DNA of 64,000 nt from Schauerella aestuarii (lineage in GTDB: Bacteria; Pseudomonadota; Gammaproteobacteria; Burkholderiales; Burkholderiaceae_B): contig NZ_SIZW01000040.1 in the NCBI RefSeq assembly GCF_009866805.1, positions 682,001 through 746,000 on the forward strand, given 5' to 3'. The position numbers and the translations under genes are program-made. Positions 1 to 8,316 of the stretch are shown here, one piece after another (the first letter of the stretch is position 1; the number at the start of each line of letters is the position of its first letter). Under the pieces are notes generated by a model. That model saw nothing but the letters and a program-made list of their open reading frames with translations. It did not search any database and was not told where the DNA came from.

Positions 1-546
1 TATCCAGACATCGAATTGCGCATCAGTGTGACCGATCGGATCGTCGACATGATCGACGAAGGCATCGACTGCGTCGTTCGCGTGGGTGAGCTGAACGACT
101 CACGCCTGGTGGCCAAACGCATCGGCACCTTGAGTCAGATCACGGCCGCTGCACCGTCTTATCTGCAGCGCCATGGCACCCCGCAAACGTTGGACGATCT
201 TTCGCAGCATGCCGCCGTCAATTTCTTTTCCAATCGCACGCGGCGCGATCTGGATTTCGAGTTTGAAGAGGCGGGCGTGGCGCGCAATATCCGCATGCGC
301 GGTGCGGTATCGGTGAGCAGTGCCGAGGCCGGTGTGGCGTGCTGCCTTGCGGGCCTGGGCATTGCGCAGGCCCCCGTCAACGGACTGGCCGGTCATATCG
401 AGCGGGGCGAACTGATTCGAGTTCTGGCCGATTATGCCGTGCCGCCCATGCCGCTGTCGGTGGTGTATGGGCATCAGCGGCATCTTGCGCCACGGGTGCG
501 GGTGTTTGTGGACTGGGTGAGTGAATTGTTGAGTGATGTGCGGTGA
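1..546 (+). CDS. LysR-family transcriptional regulator, C-terminal part (5' end outside window)
   Basis: The reading frame is open from base 1, so the gene starts upstream of the window; about 181 residues are visible. They match the effector-binding domain of LysR regulators of the CrgA/DmlR-like group. The features seen are a strand ending in RVGEL, the 'RIGTL...AAPSYLQRHGTPQTLDDL' linker typical of subdomain RD-I/RD-II, and the 'CCLAGLGIAQAP' segment near the end. The N-terminal helix-turn-helix cannot be seen. It presumably controls a neighbouring gene to the left. The next gene (hslR) lies on the same strand 62 bases downstream and is functionally unrelated. Confidence 0.9.
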   Translation, partial: YPDIELRISVTDRIVDMIDEGIDCVVRVGELNDSRLVAKRIGTLSQITAAAPSYLQRHGTPQTLDDLSQHAAVNFFSNRTRRDLDFEFEEAGVARNIRMRGAVSVSSAEAGVACCLAGLGIAQAPVNGLAGHIERGELIRVLADYAVPPMPLSVVYGHQRHLAPRVRVFVDWVSELLSDVR

Positions 547-608
547 TGCTGCCGGCGCCGGCATCGGCACAGTGTTGAAGTGATGCAGAACGCAGAGATG
601 AGGTGATG

Positions 609-992
609 ATGGCGAACAAGCTTCGAATCGATAAATGGTTATGGGCAGCGCGGTTTTACAAGACCCGCAGCCTGGCTGCGCAAGAGGTGGGACGCGGGCG
701 CGTGCTGGTCAACGGTCAAGTGGCCAAGCCCGCGCGTGAAGTGGGCGTGGGCGATCTGGTCAGCATTCACAAAGAGCCGCCGGCGATGGAGGTTTGCGTA
801 TGCGCGATCAGCAATATGCGTGGGCCTGCGCCGGTGGCGCGACAGTTGTATGAAGAAACCAATGAAAGTGTGGCCAAGCGCGAGGCGGCGGCGGAAATGC
901 GGCGTCTGGCACCGGAACCTGCAGCCGATATTGCTGCCGGGCGGCCGACGAAACGGGATCGGCGATTGATCGATTTTGTGCGCGGAAAGTGA
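609..992 (+). CDS. hslR: Hsp15-like S4-domain RNA-binding protein
   Basis: A 127-residue protein starting MANKLRIDKWLWAARFYKTR, the hallmark of the S4 RNA-binding domain of Hsp15. In E. coli, Hsp15 binds 50S subunits carrying a stalled nascent chain with peptidyl-tRNA and helps recycle them after heat shock. The S4 fold (residues about 4-60) is followed by a basic, Arg/Lys-rich tail ending RDRRLIDFVRGK, as in the family. Three start codons lie in a row (GTG 603, ATG 606, ATG 609). I chose 609 because GAGG at 600-603 is better spaced from it and the family begins close to this point. It appears monocistronic. Confidence 0.9.
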   Translation: MANKLRIDKWLWAARFYKTRSLAAQEVGRGRVLVNGQVAKPAREVGVGDLVSIHKEPPAMEVCVCAISNMRGPAPVARQLYEETNESVAKREAAAEMRRLAPEPAADIAAGRPTKRDRRLIDFVRGK

Positions 993-1072
993 CGAGGGTG
1001 CCAGCGGTGCGCGCTGGCCTGAAGACGCGCAGCCGTAAACGGCGGGGTCCAGCAAAAATCCCGAGGCCCCCC

Positions 1073-1840
1073 TTAGTGCGCGGCCGCTTCCTGCATCAGT
1101 ACCCCGTGGATGTAGTCGCCGGCTTCTGAAATGTCGCAGCGGATGGCGTGCGCCATCGCTGGGGCATCGCGATTGGCCATCGCCTTCACGGCTTCAGCGT
1201 GATGGTCCGCCGCCTTCAGATGCGGCACGTACTCGGGCAGCACCATGTTGAGTACCGGCCCGCATCGGAGCCAGAGCGTTTCGATGCTGTCCTGGATCAC
1301 ATCCAGGCCGCTCAAGCCATAAATATGAAAATGAAAGTGCCGATGCACGTCGAGGTAGCCCTGACGCGGCTCGGCATCGATCAATCGCGCCATTTCGGCG
1401 TGCAGCTCGCGTAGCCGGCGCACGTCGGCATCGCTCGCGTGCGCGACGGCCTCGAAGGCCGCGCGGGATTCCAGTTCCGCACGCATGATGACGAGCTGGC
1501 GAAAGATGCCCGCATCCACATGCGGCACGATCGCGCCACCGCCCTGACCGCCCGTGCCGCGCTCGAGCACCCGTTCGGCAGTCAGGCGATTGACCGCATC
1601 GCGCACCGGCGTGAGGCTGATGCCCAACTCGGCCGCCACCTCGCGTAGCACGATGCGATGGCCCGGCGCGTAGCGCCCGTTCAGCAGCGCCTCGCGCAGC
1701 GCGGCATAGGCGCGGTCCCACAATGTTTCCCGGTCGAGCGGGCGCAGGATCGACGACTTGCACGCCGGCGCAATACCGATGCTGGGGGGAGATGCGGGCA
1801 CGGCAGGTCCTCTTGCTTTGGTTCGATTCATTACCGCCAT
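1073..1840 (-). CDS. GntR-family regulator, FadR/FCD subfamily
   Basis: A 255-residue protein with an N-terminal winged helix-turn-helix (residues about 38-105, including 'LREVAAELGISLTPVRDAVNRL') and a helical FCD ligand-binding domain. The FCD domain carries the metal-binding histidine and acidic pattern (D.H..FH...Y near the middle, H in 'ADHHAEAV'). FCD regulators usually repress sugar-acid or organic-acid catabolic operons and release DNA when the acid binds. It is divergent from the Bug receptor and enolase-superfamily genes. The 16-bp palindrome at 1885-1900 between them is the obvious operator. The start could also be the ATG nine bases further in. Confidence 0.9.
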   Translation of the reverse strand: MAVMNRTKARGPAVPASPPSIGIAPACKSSILRPLDRETLWDRAYAALREALLNGRYAPGHRIVLREVAAELGISLTPVRDAVNRLTAERVLERGTGGQGGGAIVPHVDAGIFRQLVIMRAELESRAAFEAVAHASDADVRRLRELHAEMARLIDAEPRQGYLDVHRHFHFHIYGLSGLDVIQDSIETLWLRCGPVLNMVLPEYVPHLKAADHHAEAVKAMANRDAPAMAHAIRCDISEAGDYIHGVLMQEAAAH

Positions 1841-1884
1841 TCTCTCACTGGCGTGCTGCGGCGCAGAACCGAAAGTTGTTTGTT

Positions 1885-1900
1885 ATTCGTTATAACGAAT
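1885..1900. promoter_or_regulatory. 16-bp perfect palindrome, probable GntR operator
   Basis: ATTCGTTATAACGAAT reads identically on both strands. It sits between the divergent gntR and the Bug receptor gene. The central GT-TATA-AC spacing fits the GntR-family GT(N)xAC operator pattern. It probably controls both directions, including gntR itself. Confidence 0.65.
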
Positions 1901-1985
1901 GATAGGATAGTTCCAGAATAGTTCAAAACAGCCCTGAGAGGCAGTGATGAAGCGCCCTCAAGGCGACTTTCGGAGGAGACCGAAA

Positions 1986-2954
1986 ATGTCCGTTCTGTCC
2001 AAGCTTGTCGTGGGTGCCGTGCTGGCCTGCTCATTGCCGCTGGCGCACGCCGCCGATAAGTCGTTTCCCTCGCGAGAGATTCGATTCGTTGTGCCGTGGA
2101 ATGCCGGTGGCTCCAACGATATTGCCGCGCGCATGCTGCAGCAGTTGATCAGCGAGCAGGGCGTCACGGTCATCGTGGAGAACGCGCCCGGTGCAACGGG
2201 GGCCATCGGCTTGACCAAGGTGGCCAACGCGCCGCCGGACGGCTACTTGGTGGGCATGGGGACCAGTTCGACGCTGGCCCAGATCGCGCAAAAGCTCACA
2301 CCGTTGAAGAACGAGCAGTTCAGCCATATCGCACGCGTCTCGACCGATCCGTTGATGCTGCTTGTGCCGGCCGACGGGCCCGACACGATCGAGGCCTTCC
2401 TGGCCGAGATGAAAAAGAATGCGGGCAAGGTCTCGATCGGTACGCCCGGCAACAACAACCTCAATCACATCTTTGCCGAGATGACGGCGCGCGCTGCGGG
2501 CGTGGCGTACGTGAATGTGCCGTATCCCGGCGGTTCGCGCGTGATCGCCGATCTGGCCGGCAAGCAGATCAACGCGGGGGTGCTCAAGCCTTCCGAGAGC
2601 AAACCGCAGATCGATGCCAAGTATGTGAAGCCGATCGGTGTGTTTGCCGATGAACGCCTGGCGCTTTATCCCGACGTGCCCACGTTCAAGGAAAAGGGCT
2701 ATGACGTGTTCCCGTATGGCCCGCTGGTGCAGATGGCTTATGTGGTGGCGCCGGCAGGAATTCCGGACGACGTCCGCCAACGTCTGGTCGCGATCTTCGA
2801 TCGGGCGATCCAGAGCGACAAGTTCAAAACCTTTGCGCAGCAGAACGGCTTCCTGGTCGACAACGTATCGGGTGCCGCGCTGGATCGTGAAGTGCGCGAT
2901 GTGCAAGGCACGCTCAACGACGTGGCCTCGAAAGTATTCGTCACCGCCAAATAA
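1986..2954 (+). CDS. Bug/TctC-family tripartite tricarboxylate transporter solute-binding protein
   Basis: A 322-residue periplasmic receptor. The signal peptide (residues 1-23, MSVLSKLVVGAVLACSLPLAHA) is followed by the Bug fold start 'FPSREIRFVVPWNAGGSNDIAARML', and later by 'VENAPGATGAIGLTKVANAPPDGY'. Bug proteins bind small carboxylates with two ordered waters and deliver them to TctAB permeases or act as sensors. The start was set at ATG 1986 because GGAGGA at 1972-1977 precedes it; upstream in-frame starts would put charged residues before the signal peptide. No TctA or TctB is nearby, which is common for orphan Bug proteins. It heads a likely operon with enolase-superfamily and FAH enzymes. 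Confidence 0.92.
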   Translation: MSVLSKLVVGAVLACSLPLAHAADKSFPSREIRFVVPWNAGGSNDIAARMLQQLISEQGVTVIVENAPGATGAIGLTKVANAPPDGYLVGMGTSSTLAQIAQKLTPLKNEQFSHIARVSTDPLMLLVPADGPDTIEAFLAEMKKNAGKVSIGTPGNNNLNHIFAEMTARAAGVAYVNVPYPGGSRVIADLAGKQINAGVLKPSESKPQIDAKYVKPIGVFADERLALYPDVPTFKEKGYDVFPYGPLVQMAYVVAPAGIPDDVRQRLVAIFDRAIQSDKFKTFAQQNGFLVDNVSGAALDREVRDVQGTLNDVASKVFVTAK

Positions 2955-3120
2955 CGCTGTCTCCCGGAGCTGCCTTTTTGGGCGTTCTGCCTGCGCCGCC
3001 CTTTTTCATGCCGACCCCTGAATGGGGGCGGCAGGCGAGGTCGCGCAATTCACCCGGTCTTGTCGCTCCTTTTGTCTACCGCTGCCGTCTGCGCAACGCC
3101 ACCCTTCACGCGAGGATATT

Positions 3121-4263
3121 GTGAGTCTGATCAAAAAAATAACGTGTCATGTCGTCAGTGCCCCGGTCGAACGGCCGTTTACGTCATCGCGGGGCTGGTT
3201 GTACAAACAGCGCGGCTCGTGCATCGTCGAAATCGAAACCGCAGACGGCGTGGTGGGGTGGGGCGAATGCTATGGCCCATCGCAGGTGGCGCGGGCCTAT
3301 ATCGAATCCCAGTACGGGCCACGCATCATCGGCCGCGATGCGTTCGACGTGGAGGTGATCTGGGAAGATCTTTACAACCGCATCAAGGACTATGGCAGCA
3401 AGGGCATGGCGATTTCGGCGCTGAGCGGCATCGATATCGCGCTCTGGGACATCATCGGCAAAGTCTGCGGCAAACCGATTCATAAGCTGATCGGCGGCGC
3501 GCATCGCACGGAGGTGCAGTCTTACGCCACTGGCCTGTACTTTATCGACATGGATCGGTTGATCGAAGAGGCCGTCGAGGAAGCGCAGGAGTATGTCGCG
3601 CAGGGGTTCACCGCGATCAAGATGAAGATCGGCCTGGGATCGCCCAAACTCGACATCGAACGGGTGCGTGCCGTGCGCGAGGCGATCGGCGGCGACGTGC
3701 GGCTGATGGTCGATGCCAACCACTGCTTTACGGTGCCGGCCGCGATCAAATTGGGACGTGAACTCGAAAAGCTGGATGTGGAGTGGTTCGAAGAACCCAT
3801 CTCGCCCGAAGATCTGGACGGGTATGTGGAAGTAACGCGTGCCCTGGACATGGCCGTAGCCGGTGGCGAAAACGAATTCACGCGCTGGGGATTTCGCGAC
3901 ATCGTCACGCGCAAAGCGATGGATATCGTGCAACCCGATGTGTGCGCCGCCGGCGGCATCAGCGAGTGCCGCAAGATCGCCACGCTCGCCGCCGCCCACG
4001 GTGTGGAGTGCGTGCCGCATGCCTGGGGATCGGCTATCGGATTGGCGGCAACGCTGCATTTTCTGGCAGCGTTGCCCGATCAACCGCCCAGCTTTCGCCC
4101 GATGCCGCCCTTGCTCGAATTCGAACAATGCGAGAACCCGTTTCGCGATCTGCTCACGGTGGACCCCATCGTGCAGGTGCGGGGCGTGGTGCAGATCCCG
4201 ACTGCGCCGGGTCTGGGCATCGAGGTCAAACGCGATGTCCTCGATCGCTACCGGGTGGGCTGA
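3121..4263 (+). CDS. Mandelate racemase/muconate lactonizing enzyme family protein (enolase superfamily), copy 1
   Basis: A 380-residue member of the mandelate racemase subgroup. The visible active-site set is complete: the K167-x-K169 base motif in 'AIKMKIGLG', metal ligands D198 ('VDANH'), E224 ('FEEP') and E250 ('GGENE'), and the opposite-face base H300 ('PHAWGSA'). This pattern fits acid-sugar dehydratases (galactonate, fuconate or rhamnonate type) as well as racemases, so the substrate cannot be named. Start GTG 3121 is preceded by GAGG. The upstream in-frame extension shows no homology. It is followed after 3 bases by the FAH gene, so the two are co-transcribed. A related enzyme lies at 6124. 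Confidence 0.9.
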   Translation: MSLIKKITCHVVSAPVERPFTSSRGWLYKQRGSCIVEIETADGVVGWGECYGPSQVARAYIESQYGPRIIGRDAFDVEVIWEDLYNRIKDYGSKGMAISALSGIDIALWDIIGKVCGKPIHKLIGGAHRTEVQSYATGLYFIDMDRLIEEAVEEAQEYVAQGFTAIKMKIGLGSPKLDIERVRAVREAIGGDVRLMVDANHCFTVPAAIKLGRELEKLDVEWFEEPISPEDLDGYVEVTRALDMAVAGGENEFTRWGFRDIVTRKAMDIVQPDVCAAGGISECRKIATLAAAHGVECVPHAWGSAIGLAATLHFLAALPDQPPSFRPMPPLLEFEQCENPFRDLLTVDPIVQVRGVVQIPTAPGLGIEVKRDVLDRYRVG

Positions 4264-4266
4264 TCT

Positions 4267-5157
4267 ATGCGTTTCGTCTCTTTCCACGACGAGGGTGGGC
4301 AGGTCTTGCCCGGTTTTCTGACGCACGCGGGATCGCACGTGGTGAACGTGTTTGCGGCCGGCGGGCCGCCTTGGGCCGCCGGCCTGCCGCGCACGTTGCA
4401 GGCGTGGGTCGACATCGGCCTGGCCGATCTCGCGCAGCGCCTTGGCGATACGGCGTTTCCAGAGGCCTCGCAGATACCCGTTTCGCGCGTGCGTTTGGCG
4501 GCACCCTTGCCGCGTCCCGGAAAAATTGTGGGGGCGGCATTCAACTTCCACGACGCCTTGAAGGAGCGCGATATGAAACCGCCGGAGACGCCGGTCATTT
4601 TCGTGAAATCCGGCCGCACGGTGATTGGCCCTGACGACCCGGTCCGGTTGCAGCCTGACGTAGGCAACGTGACGTATGAAGCTGAGCTTGGCGTCGTGAT
4701 CGGTCGTCAGGCGTTGCGGGTCAGCCGCGACGACGCGATGACGCACGTTGCGGGCTACCTCATCGTCAACGACGTCAGTGCAAGCGACATGGTGCGTGCG
4801 GACAAAGGCTTCGTTCGGGGCAAAAACCAGCCCACCTTCTGCCCGGTGGGCCCGTGGCTGGTCACCCCCGACGAGATTGCAGACCCGCATGACGTCAAGA
4901 TCGCGCTGCATCTGGACGACGTGTTGCGGCAAAACGGATCGACAGCCGATCTCGTGTTCGACATCCCCGCGCTGATCGCATTCATCTCCACGCAAATGCC
5001 ATTGGACCCTGGCGACATCATCGCCACAGGCACGCCGGCGGGTGTCGCCGTGTCGCACTCGCCACCCGCCTGGTTGCAACCGGGCAGCCGCATGAGCGTA
5101 TCGCTCCCCGGGCTCGGTACCCTTCATAACCCCATCGTCGAGGCGCATTCATTATGA
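4267..5157 (+). CDS. Fumarylacetoacetate hydrolase (FAH) family protein
   Basis: A 296-residue protein with the FAH C-terminal fold. The metal-binding carboxylates are visible as E138 and E140 in 'YEAELGVVIG' and D169 in 'VNDVSASD'. The loops 'GAAFNFHDALKE' (about 89-100) and 'TGTPAGVAVSHSPP' near the end are also typical. Family members hydrolyse or decarboxylate 2-keto acids or 1,3-diketones, including 2-keto-3-deoxy sugar acids made by enolase-superfamily dehydratases. Given its position between two such enzymes, that is a reasonable inference here. It overlaps the next gene by 4 bases (ATGA), which indicates translational coupling. Confidence 0.9.
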   Translation: MRFVSFHDEGGQVLPGFLTHAGSHVVNVFAAGGPPWAAGLPRTLQAWVDIGLADLAQRLGDTAFPEASQIPVSRVRLAAPLPRPGKIVGAAFNFHDALKERDMKPPETPVIFVKSGRTVIGPDDPVRLQPDVGNVTYEAELGVVIGRQALRVSRDDAMTHVAGYLIVNDVSASDMVRADKGFVRGKNQPTFCPVGPWLVTPDEIADPHDVKIALHLDDVLRQNGSTADLVFDIPALIAFISTQMPLDPGDIIATGTPAGVAVSHSPPAWLQPGSRMSVSLPGLGTLHNPIVEAHSL

Positions 5158-6101
5158 CGGCATTACCGATCGTGGCATTGACCGCGCCGATTCATCCCGA
5201 GGCGCACGCGCGCCTGGCGCAGGCCGCAGAGGTGCGCACCGCCACCGATGGCAGCCCCGACGCATTGCGCGCCGTGGTGCGGGAAGCGCAGGGGTTGATC
5301 GTACGCAATCATCTTCCCGAAGACATCTTCGATCATGCGCCCCATTTGCGTTATGTGGTGCGCCATGGCGTGGGCCTGGACATGATTCCGGTCGCCCAGG
5401 CAACGGCGCGGCGTATCGTGGTGGCCAACCTGCCTGGATCGAACACCGCCGCAGTGGTGGAGTATTGCTTGAGTGCGATGTTGCACTTGCGTCGCAATCT
5501 GGTCGGCATGGATGCACGTCTGCGCAGCGACGGCTGGGCGCCCGCGCGTGCGATGGCGGATGGCGGCACCGAGTTGCAGGGGGCGGTGTGCGGCATTGTG
5601 GGACTCGGCGCGATCGGTTCGCAGCTCGCCACTGTGGTGCAGGCGTTGGGGATGCGCGTGGTGGGATTGACGCGCCGCCCGCAGGCCTTGCCGCCTGGCG
5701 TGAAGGCCGTCGATAAGCAAACGCTCATGCAAACGGCCGACGTGATCGTGCTCTGTTGTCCGCTGACTCCTGAGACGCGCGGCATGATCGACGCCCAATC
5801 CCTTGCTTGGGCCAAACCGCACGCGCTGCTGATCAACGCGGCACGCGGGCCGGTGATCGACACACCTGCGGTCATAGACGCGCTCGCGCAGGGCCGATTG
5901 GGCGGCGCGGCAATGGACGTGCACGACGTGCAGCCGTTGCCCGCCGATGCTGCTGTGCTGGCTGCACCACGGCTCCTGCTCACGCCGCATGTGGCAGGCA
6001 CCACGGCCACCAGCATGCGCCGCATGAGCGAGGGCGCCGTCGACGACATGCTGCGATTGCTGCGCGGCGACGCGCCCTCCCATCCGGTCAACACGTTCTA
6101 A
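5154..6101 (+). CDS. D-isomer-specific 2-hydroxyacid dehydrogenase (NAD(P)-dependent)
   Basis: A 315-residue protein with the two-domain D-2-hydroxyacid dehydrogenase layout. The catalytic-domain start carries 'RYVVRHGVGLDMI', and the Rossmann glycine motif is 'VGLGAIGSQLA' at about residues 149-159. The catalytic arginine lies in 'INAARGPVIDT' and the catalytic histidine in 'LTPHVAGTT'. It interconverts a 2-keto acid and a D-2-hydroxy acid. In this operon it may oxidise a hydroxy-acid substrate or reduce a product of the FAH or dehydratase steps; the order cannot be decided from sequence. It starts within the stop region of the FAH gene (4-base overlap). Confidence 0.92.
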   Translation: MTALPIVALTAPIHPEAHARLAQAAEVRTATDGSPDALRAVVREAQGLIVRNHLPEDIFDHAPHLRYVVRHGVGLDMIPVAQATARRIVVANLPGSNTAAVVEYCLSAMLHLRRNLVGMDARLRSDGWAPARAMADGGTELQGAVCGIVGLGAIGSQLATVVQALGMRVVGLTRRPQALPPGVKAVDKQTLMQTADVIVLCCPLTPETRGMIDAQSLAWAKPHALLINAARGPVIDTPAVIDALAQGRLGGAAMDVHDVQPLPADAAVLAAPRLLLTPHVAGTTATSMRRMSEGAVDDMLRLLRGDAPSHPVNTF

Positions 6102-6123
6102 ACCTATCTGCGCAGGAGCCCCC

Positions 6124-7266
6124 ATGCGGATCGTCGATATCAAGGCAGTACCCATCTCGTTTCCCGTCCCCGAAAACAAATCGGTTCGCTTAGGGATCGG
6201 CCGCAGCGTGAAACGTGACGCGGTGCTGGTGCACGTCACCACCGACGACGGCCTGACTGGGTGGGGCGAAGCCCATCACGGGCGCTGCCCGGGCGCGGTC
6301 GCACGTCTGATCGACACGACATTGCGTGAACTCGTCGTGGGCATGGACCCCCTCGATACGGTGGGCGTAACCGCGCGCGTGTTGAAGATGCAGTTCGCCA
6401 GCCATGGCATGGGGGCGGCCGCCGCACTCGCGCTGAGCGGACTGGACCTGGCCTTGTGGGACATTCGCTCGCAGGTCACGCAATGGCCGCTGTATCGGTT
6501 GTTGGGCGGATCGAACAAGCCCATCAAGGCCTACGCAGGCGGCATCTCATTGGGGTGGCAGCCGCCCGATCAACTGGCCGATGAAGCGCGGGCCTTGGTC
6601 GACCTGGGATATCGCGCGGTCAAACTGCGCGTGGGCGATGGGCCGGTGCGGGATACCGCTCGCGTCACCGCGGTGCGCAAGGCATTGGGCGACGATGTCG
6701 ACATTCTGGTCGACGCGAACACAGGGTACAGCCTGGACGACGTGCGACGCGTGATGCCGGTGTTTGAAGCGATGGGGGTAGGGTGGCTGGAAGAGCCGTT
6801 TCCGGCGCACGATCACGACGCTTATGCCCGCGCGGCGCAGATGGGCCGGGTGCCGTTGGCAGCCGGCGAGAACCATTACACACGTTATGAGTTTGGCCCG
6901 TTGCTGCAGGCCGGTCATGTGACGTTCATTCAGCCCGATCTGTCCAAGACCGGGGGCGTGACCGAGGGCATGCGCATCGCTGCCATGGCGGCCGCGCTCA
7001 AGTTGACCATCAATCCGCATACGTCGGCCACGGCGATCAACATGGCCACCAGCATTCATTATCTGTGTGCGTTGGACAATCCTGGCTACTTCGAGGCGGA
7101 CGTCACTTCGCTCAATCCGTTTCGAGACGAGCTGGCCGAACGCCTGCCTTATGAACTGGATGCCGAAGGTTGCGTGCGGCCTTACGATGGCGTGGGTATC
7201 GGATTGACGATCGACACCGATTTCATCGCGGCGCATCCCTTGATCGAGGGGCCATGCTACGTGTGA
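6124..7266 (+). CDS. Mandelate racemase/muconate lactonizing enzyme family protein, copy 2
   Basis: A 380-residue enolase-superfamily enzyme of the same length as the protein at 3121. It is clearly diverged from it, so it is not a recent duplicate. Active-site residues are K167-x-R169 ('AVKLRVGDG'), D197 ('VDANT'), E223 ('LEEP'), E249 ('AGENH') and H299 ('NPHTSA'). The second base position is Arg instead of the Lys found in copy 1, so the proton-abstraction chemistry or substrate stereochemistry probably differs. The start ATG is preceded by AGGAG at 6113-6117. The 3' end overlaps the convergent LysR gene by 10 bases. It is the last gene of the forward operon. Confidence 0.9.
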   Translation: MRIVDIKAVPISFPVPENKSVRLGIGRSVKRDAVLVHVTTDDGLTGWGEAHHGRCPGAVARLIDTTLRELVVGMDPLDTVGVTARVLKMQFASHGMGAAAALALSGLDLALWDIRSQVTQWPLYRLLGGSNKPIKAYAGGISLGWQPPDQLADEARALVDLGYRAVKLRVGDGPVRDTARVTAVRKALGDDVDILVDANTGYSLDDVRRVMPVFEAMGVGWLEEPFPAHDHDAYARAAQMGRVPLAAGENHYTRYEFGPLLQAGHVTFIQPDLSKTGGVTEGMRIAAMAAALKLTINPHTSATAINMATSIHYLCALDNPGYFEADVTSLNPFRDELAERLPYELDAEGCVRPYDGVGIGLTIDTDFIAAHPLIEGPCYV

Positions 7267-8189
7267 GGTGATGTGGCCGCCTCCAGCGCTTGCGCAAGTT
7301 CTGCGCTTTGCCTCGCGGCGCAGGCCCGCAGATGCCTGACAAACAAGTGCACGGCTTCCGGCCGTTCCACGTCCTTCGGGAATACCAACCCGTAATGCAG
7401 ATTGACCGTGGGCGTAAACCGCCGAAGTACCGCGCCGGTATGCCGCTGCGCGAGCGCTGAAAACGGTTCCGCCATGGCGATGCCGCACCCATACGCCGCC
7501 AACTGCACGGCCGACGTGCTGAACGACACCTCCAGCGGCGCTGCAGGCTGCACGTTGGCCGTTTCGAACGCGGCTTCGTAGCGCTGGCCCAATACGCTGC
7601 GGCGCCCCAGGGTGATGAACGACTCGCGCTCCACATCCTCGGCGGTGATCGTCGCGCAATGGCGCAGGGGATGCTCGGGTCCCACCACCGCCACGATTTC
7701 GCTCTTCACGAGGAGTTCCGTTTCGATGGCGGGATGCTCCAGCGGCAACTGCACCAGCGCCACATCGAATTGCTGCTGGCCCAGCCACCATTGCAGGTCG
7801 GCCGGCATGCGGGCGGTGAGCGACGCCGAAAACGACGGTTCCTCCAGCCGGCATCGCGCCATCGCTTCGAGTGCCAAACCATCGATGATGTGATTGGCGG
7901 CCAGGATACGGATGCGATGGGTGATGCCCTGGCGGATGTCTTGCGTGAAATCCGCCAGCGCGTCCTGCGCGCGCAGCAACCCATACACATGATGATAGAA
8001 GCGGCGGCCGTCTTCGGTGAGCTTCAGTCGCCTGCCTTCGCGCCGCAGGATGGCAAATCCCGCGTCGGCTTCGAGTTGGGCGAGCAGCCGGCTTACCTGC
8101 GGTTGCGTGCGGTGGAGGCGCAGCGCGGCCTGTGCCACGCTGCCGCCTTCGATGAAGGCGTGCAAGGCCTCGTAGGCTTTGTGATTCAT
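7257..8189 (-). CDS. LysR-family transcriptional regulator
   Basis: A 310-residue regulator with an N-terminal winged helix-turn-helix ('FIEGGSVAQAALRLHRTQPQVSRLLAQLE', residues about 9-40) and a LysR substrate domain. An in-frame start exists 27 bases upstream (8216), but the ATG at 8189 begins MNHKAYEALH, where LysR proteins normally start. It is divergent from the ketopantoate-reductase-like gene. The inverted repeat at 8212-8227 in between is a plausible binding site. By position it probably activates the operon 8317-12061, the enolase-superfamily operon it converges on, or both. Confidence 0.9.
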   Translation of the reverse strand: MNHKAYEALHAFIEGGSVAQAALRLHRTQPQVSRLLAQLEADAGFAILRREGRRLKLTEDGRRFYHHVYGLLRAQDALADFTQDIRQGITHRIRILAANHIIDGLALEAMARCRLEEPSFSASLTARMPADLQWWLGQQQFDVALVQLPLEHPAIETELLVKSEIVAVVGPEHPLRHCATITAEDVERESFITLGRRSVLGQRYEAAFETANVQPAAPLEVSFSTSAVQLAAYGCGIAMAEPFSALAQRHTGAVLRRFTPTVNLHYGLVFPKDVERPEAVHLFVRHLRACAARQSAELAQALEAATSPHT

Positions 8190-8211
8190 GCGTTTATTTG
8201 TATGCGTTTTA

Positions 8212-8227
8212 CGCAAGTGTTCTTGCG
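8212..8227. promoter_or_regulatory. Inverted repeat in the divergent lysR promoter region
   Basis: CGCAAG-TGTT-CTTGCG is a 6-bp dyad with a 4-bp spacer. It lies just upstream of the lysR start and about 90 bases before the divergent gene. LysR proteins bind dyads of this kind (T-N11-A type), so this is a candidate recognition site. Confidence 0.4.
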
Positions 8228-8316
8228 AATTTGGAAATTGAATTATATGTCTGGCGCCAGCAGAATCATCGTGAAGCGCGATTCAGTCGATCGCGCGCCT
8301 TGGTTGAGGACTTGCG

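Noticed and set aside
2955..3010. GC-rich hairpin followed by a T-run as a terminator after the first Bug gene
   Set aside because: The stem is only about 5 bp with a large loop, and the following gene is likely part of the same operon, so termination is not convincing.
3184..5148. Long open frame on the minus strand across the enolase and FAH genes
   Set aside because: It is antisense to well-supported genes with full active sites and has a composition typical of shadow frames in GC-rich DNA.
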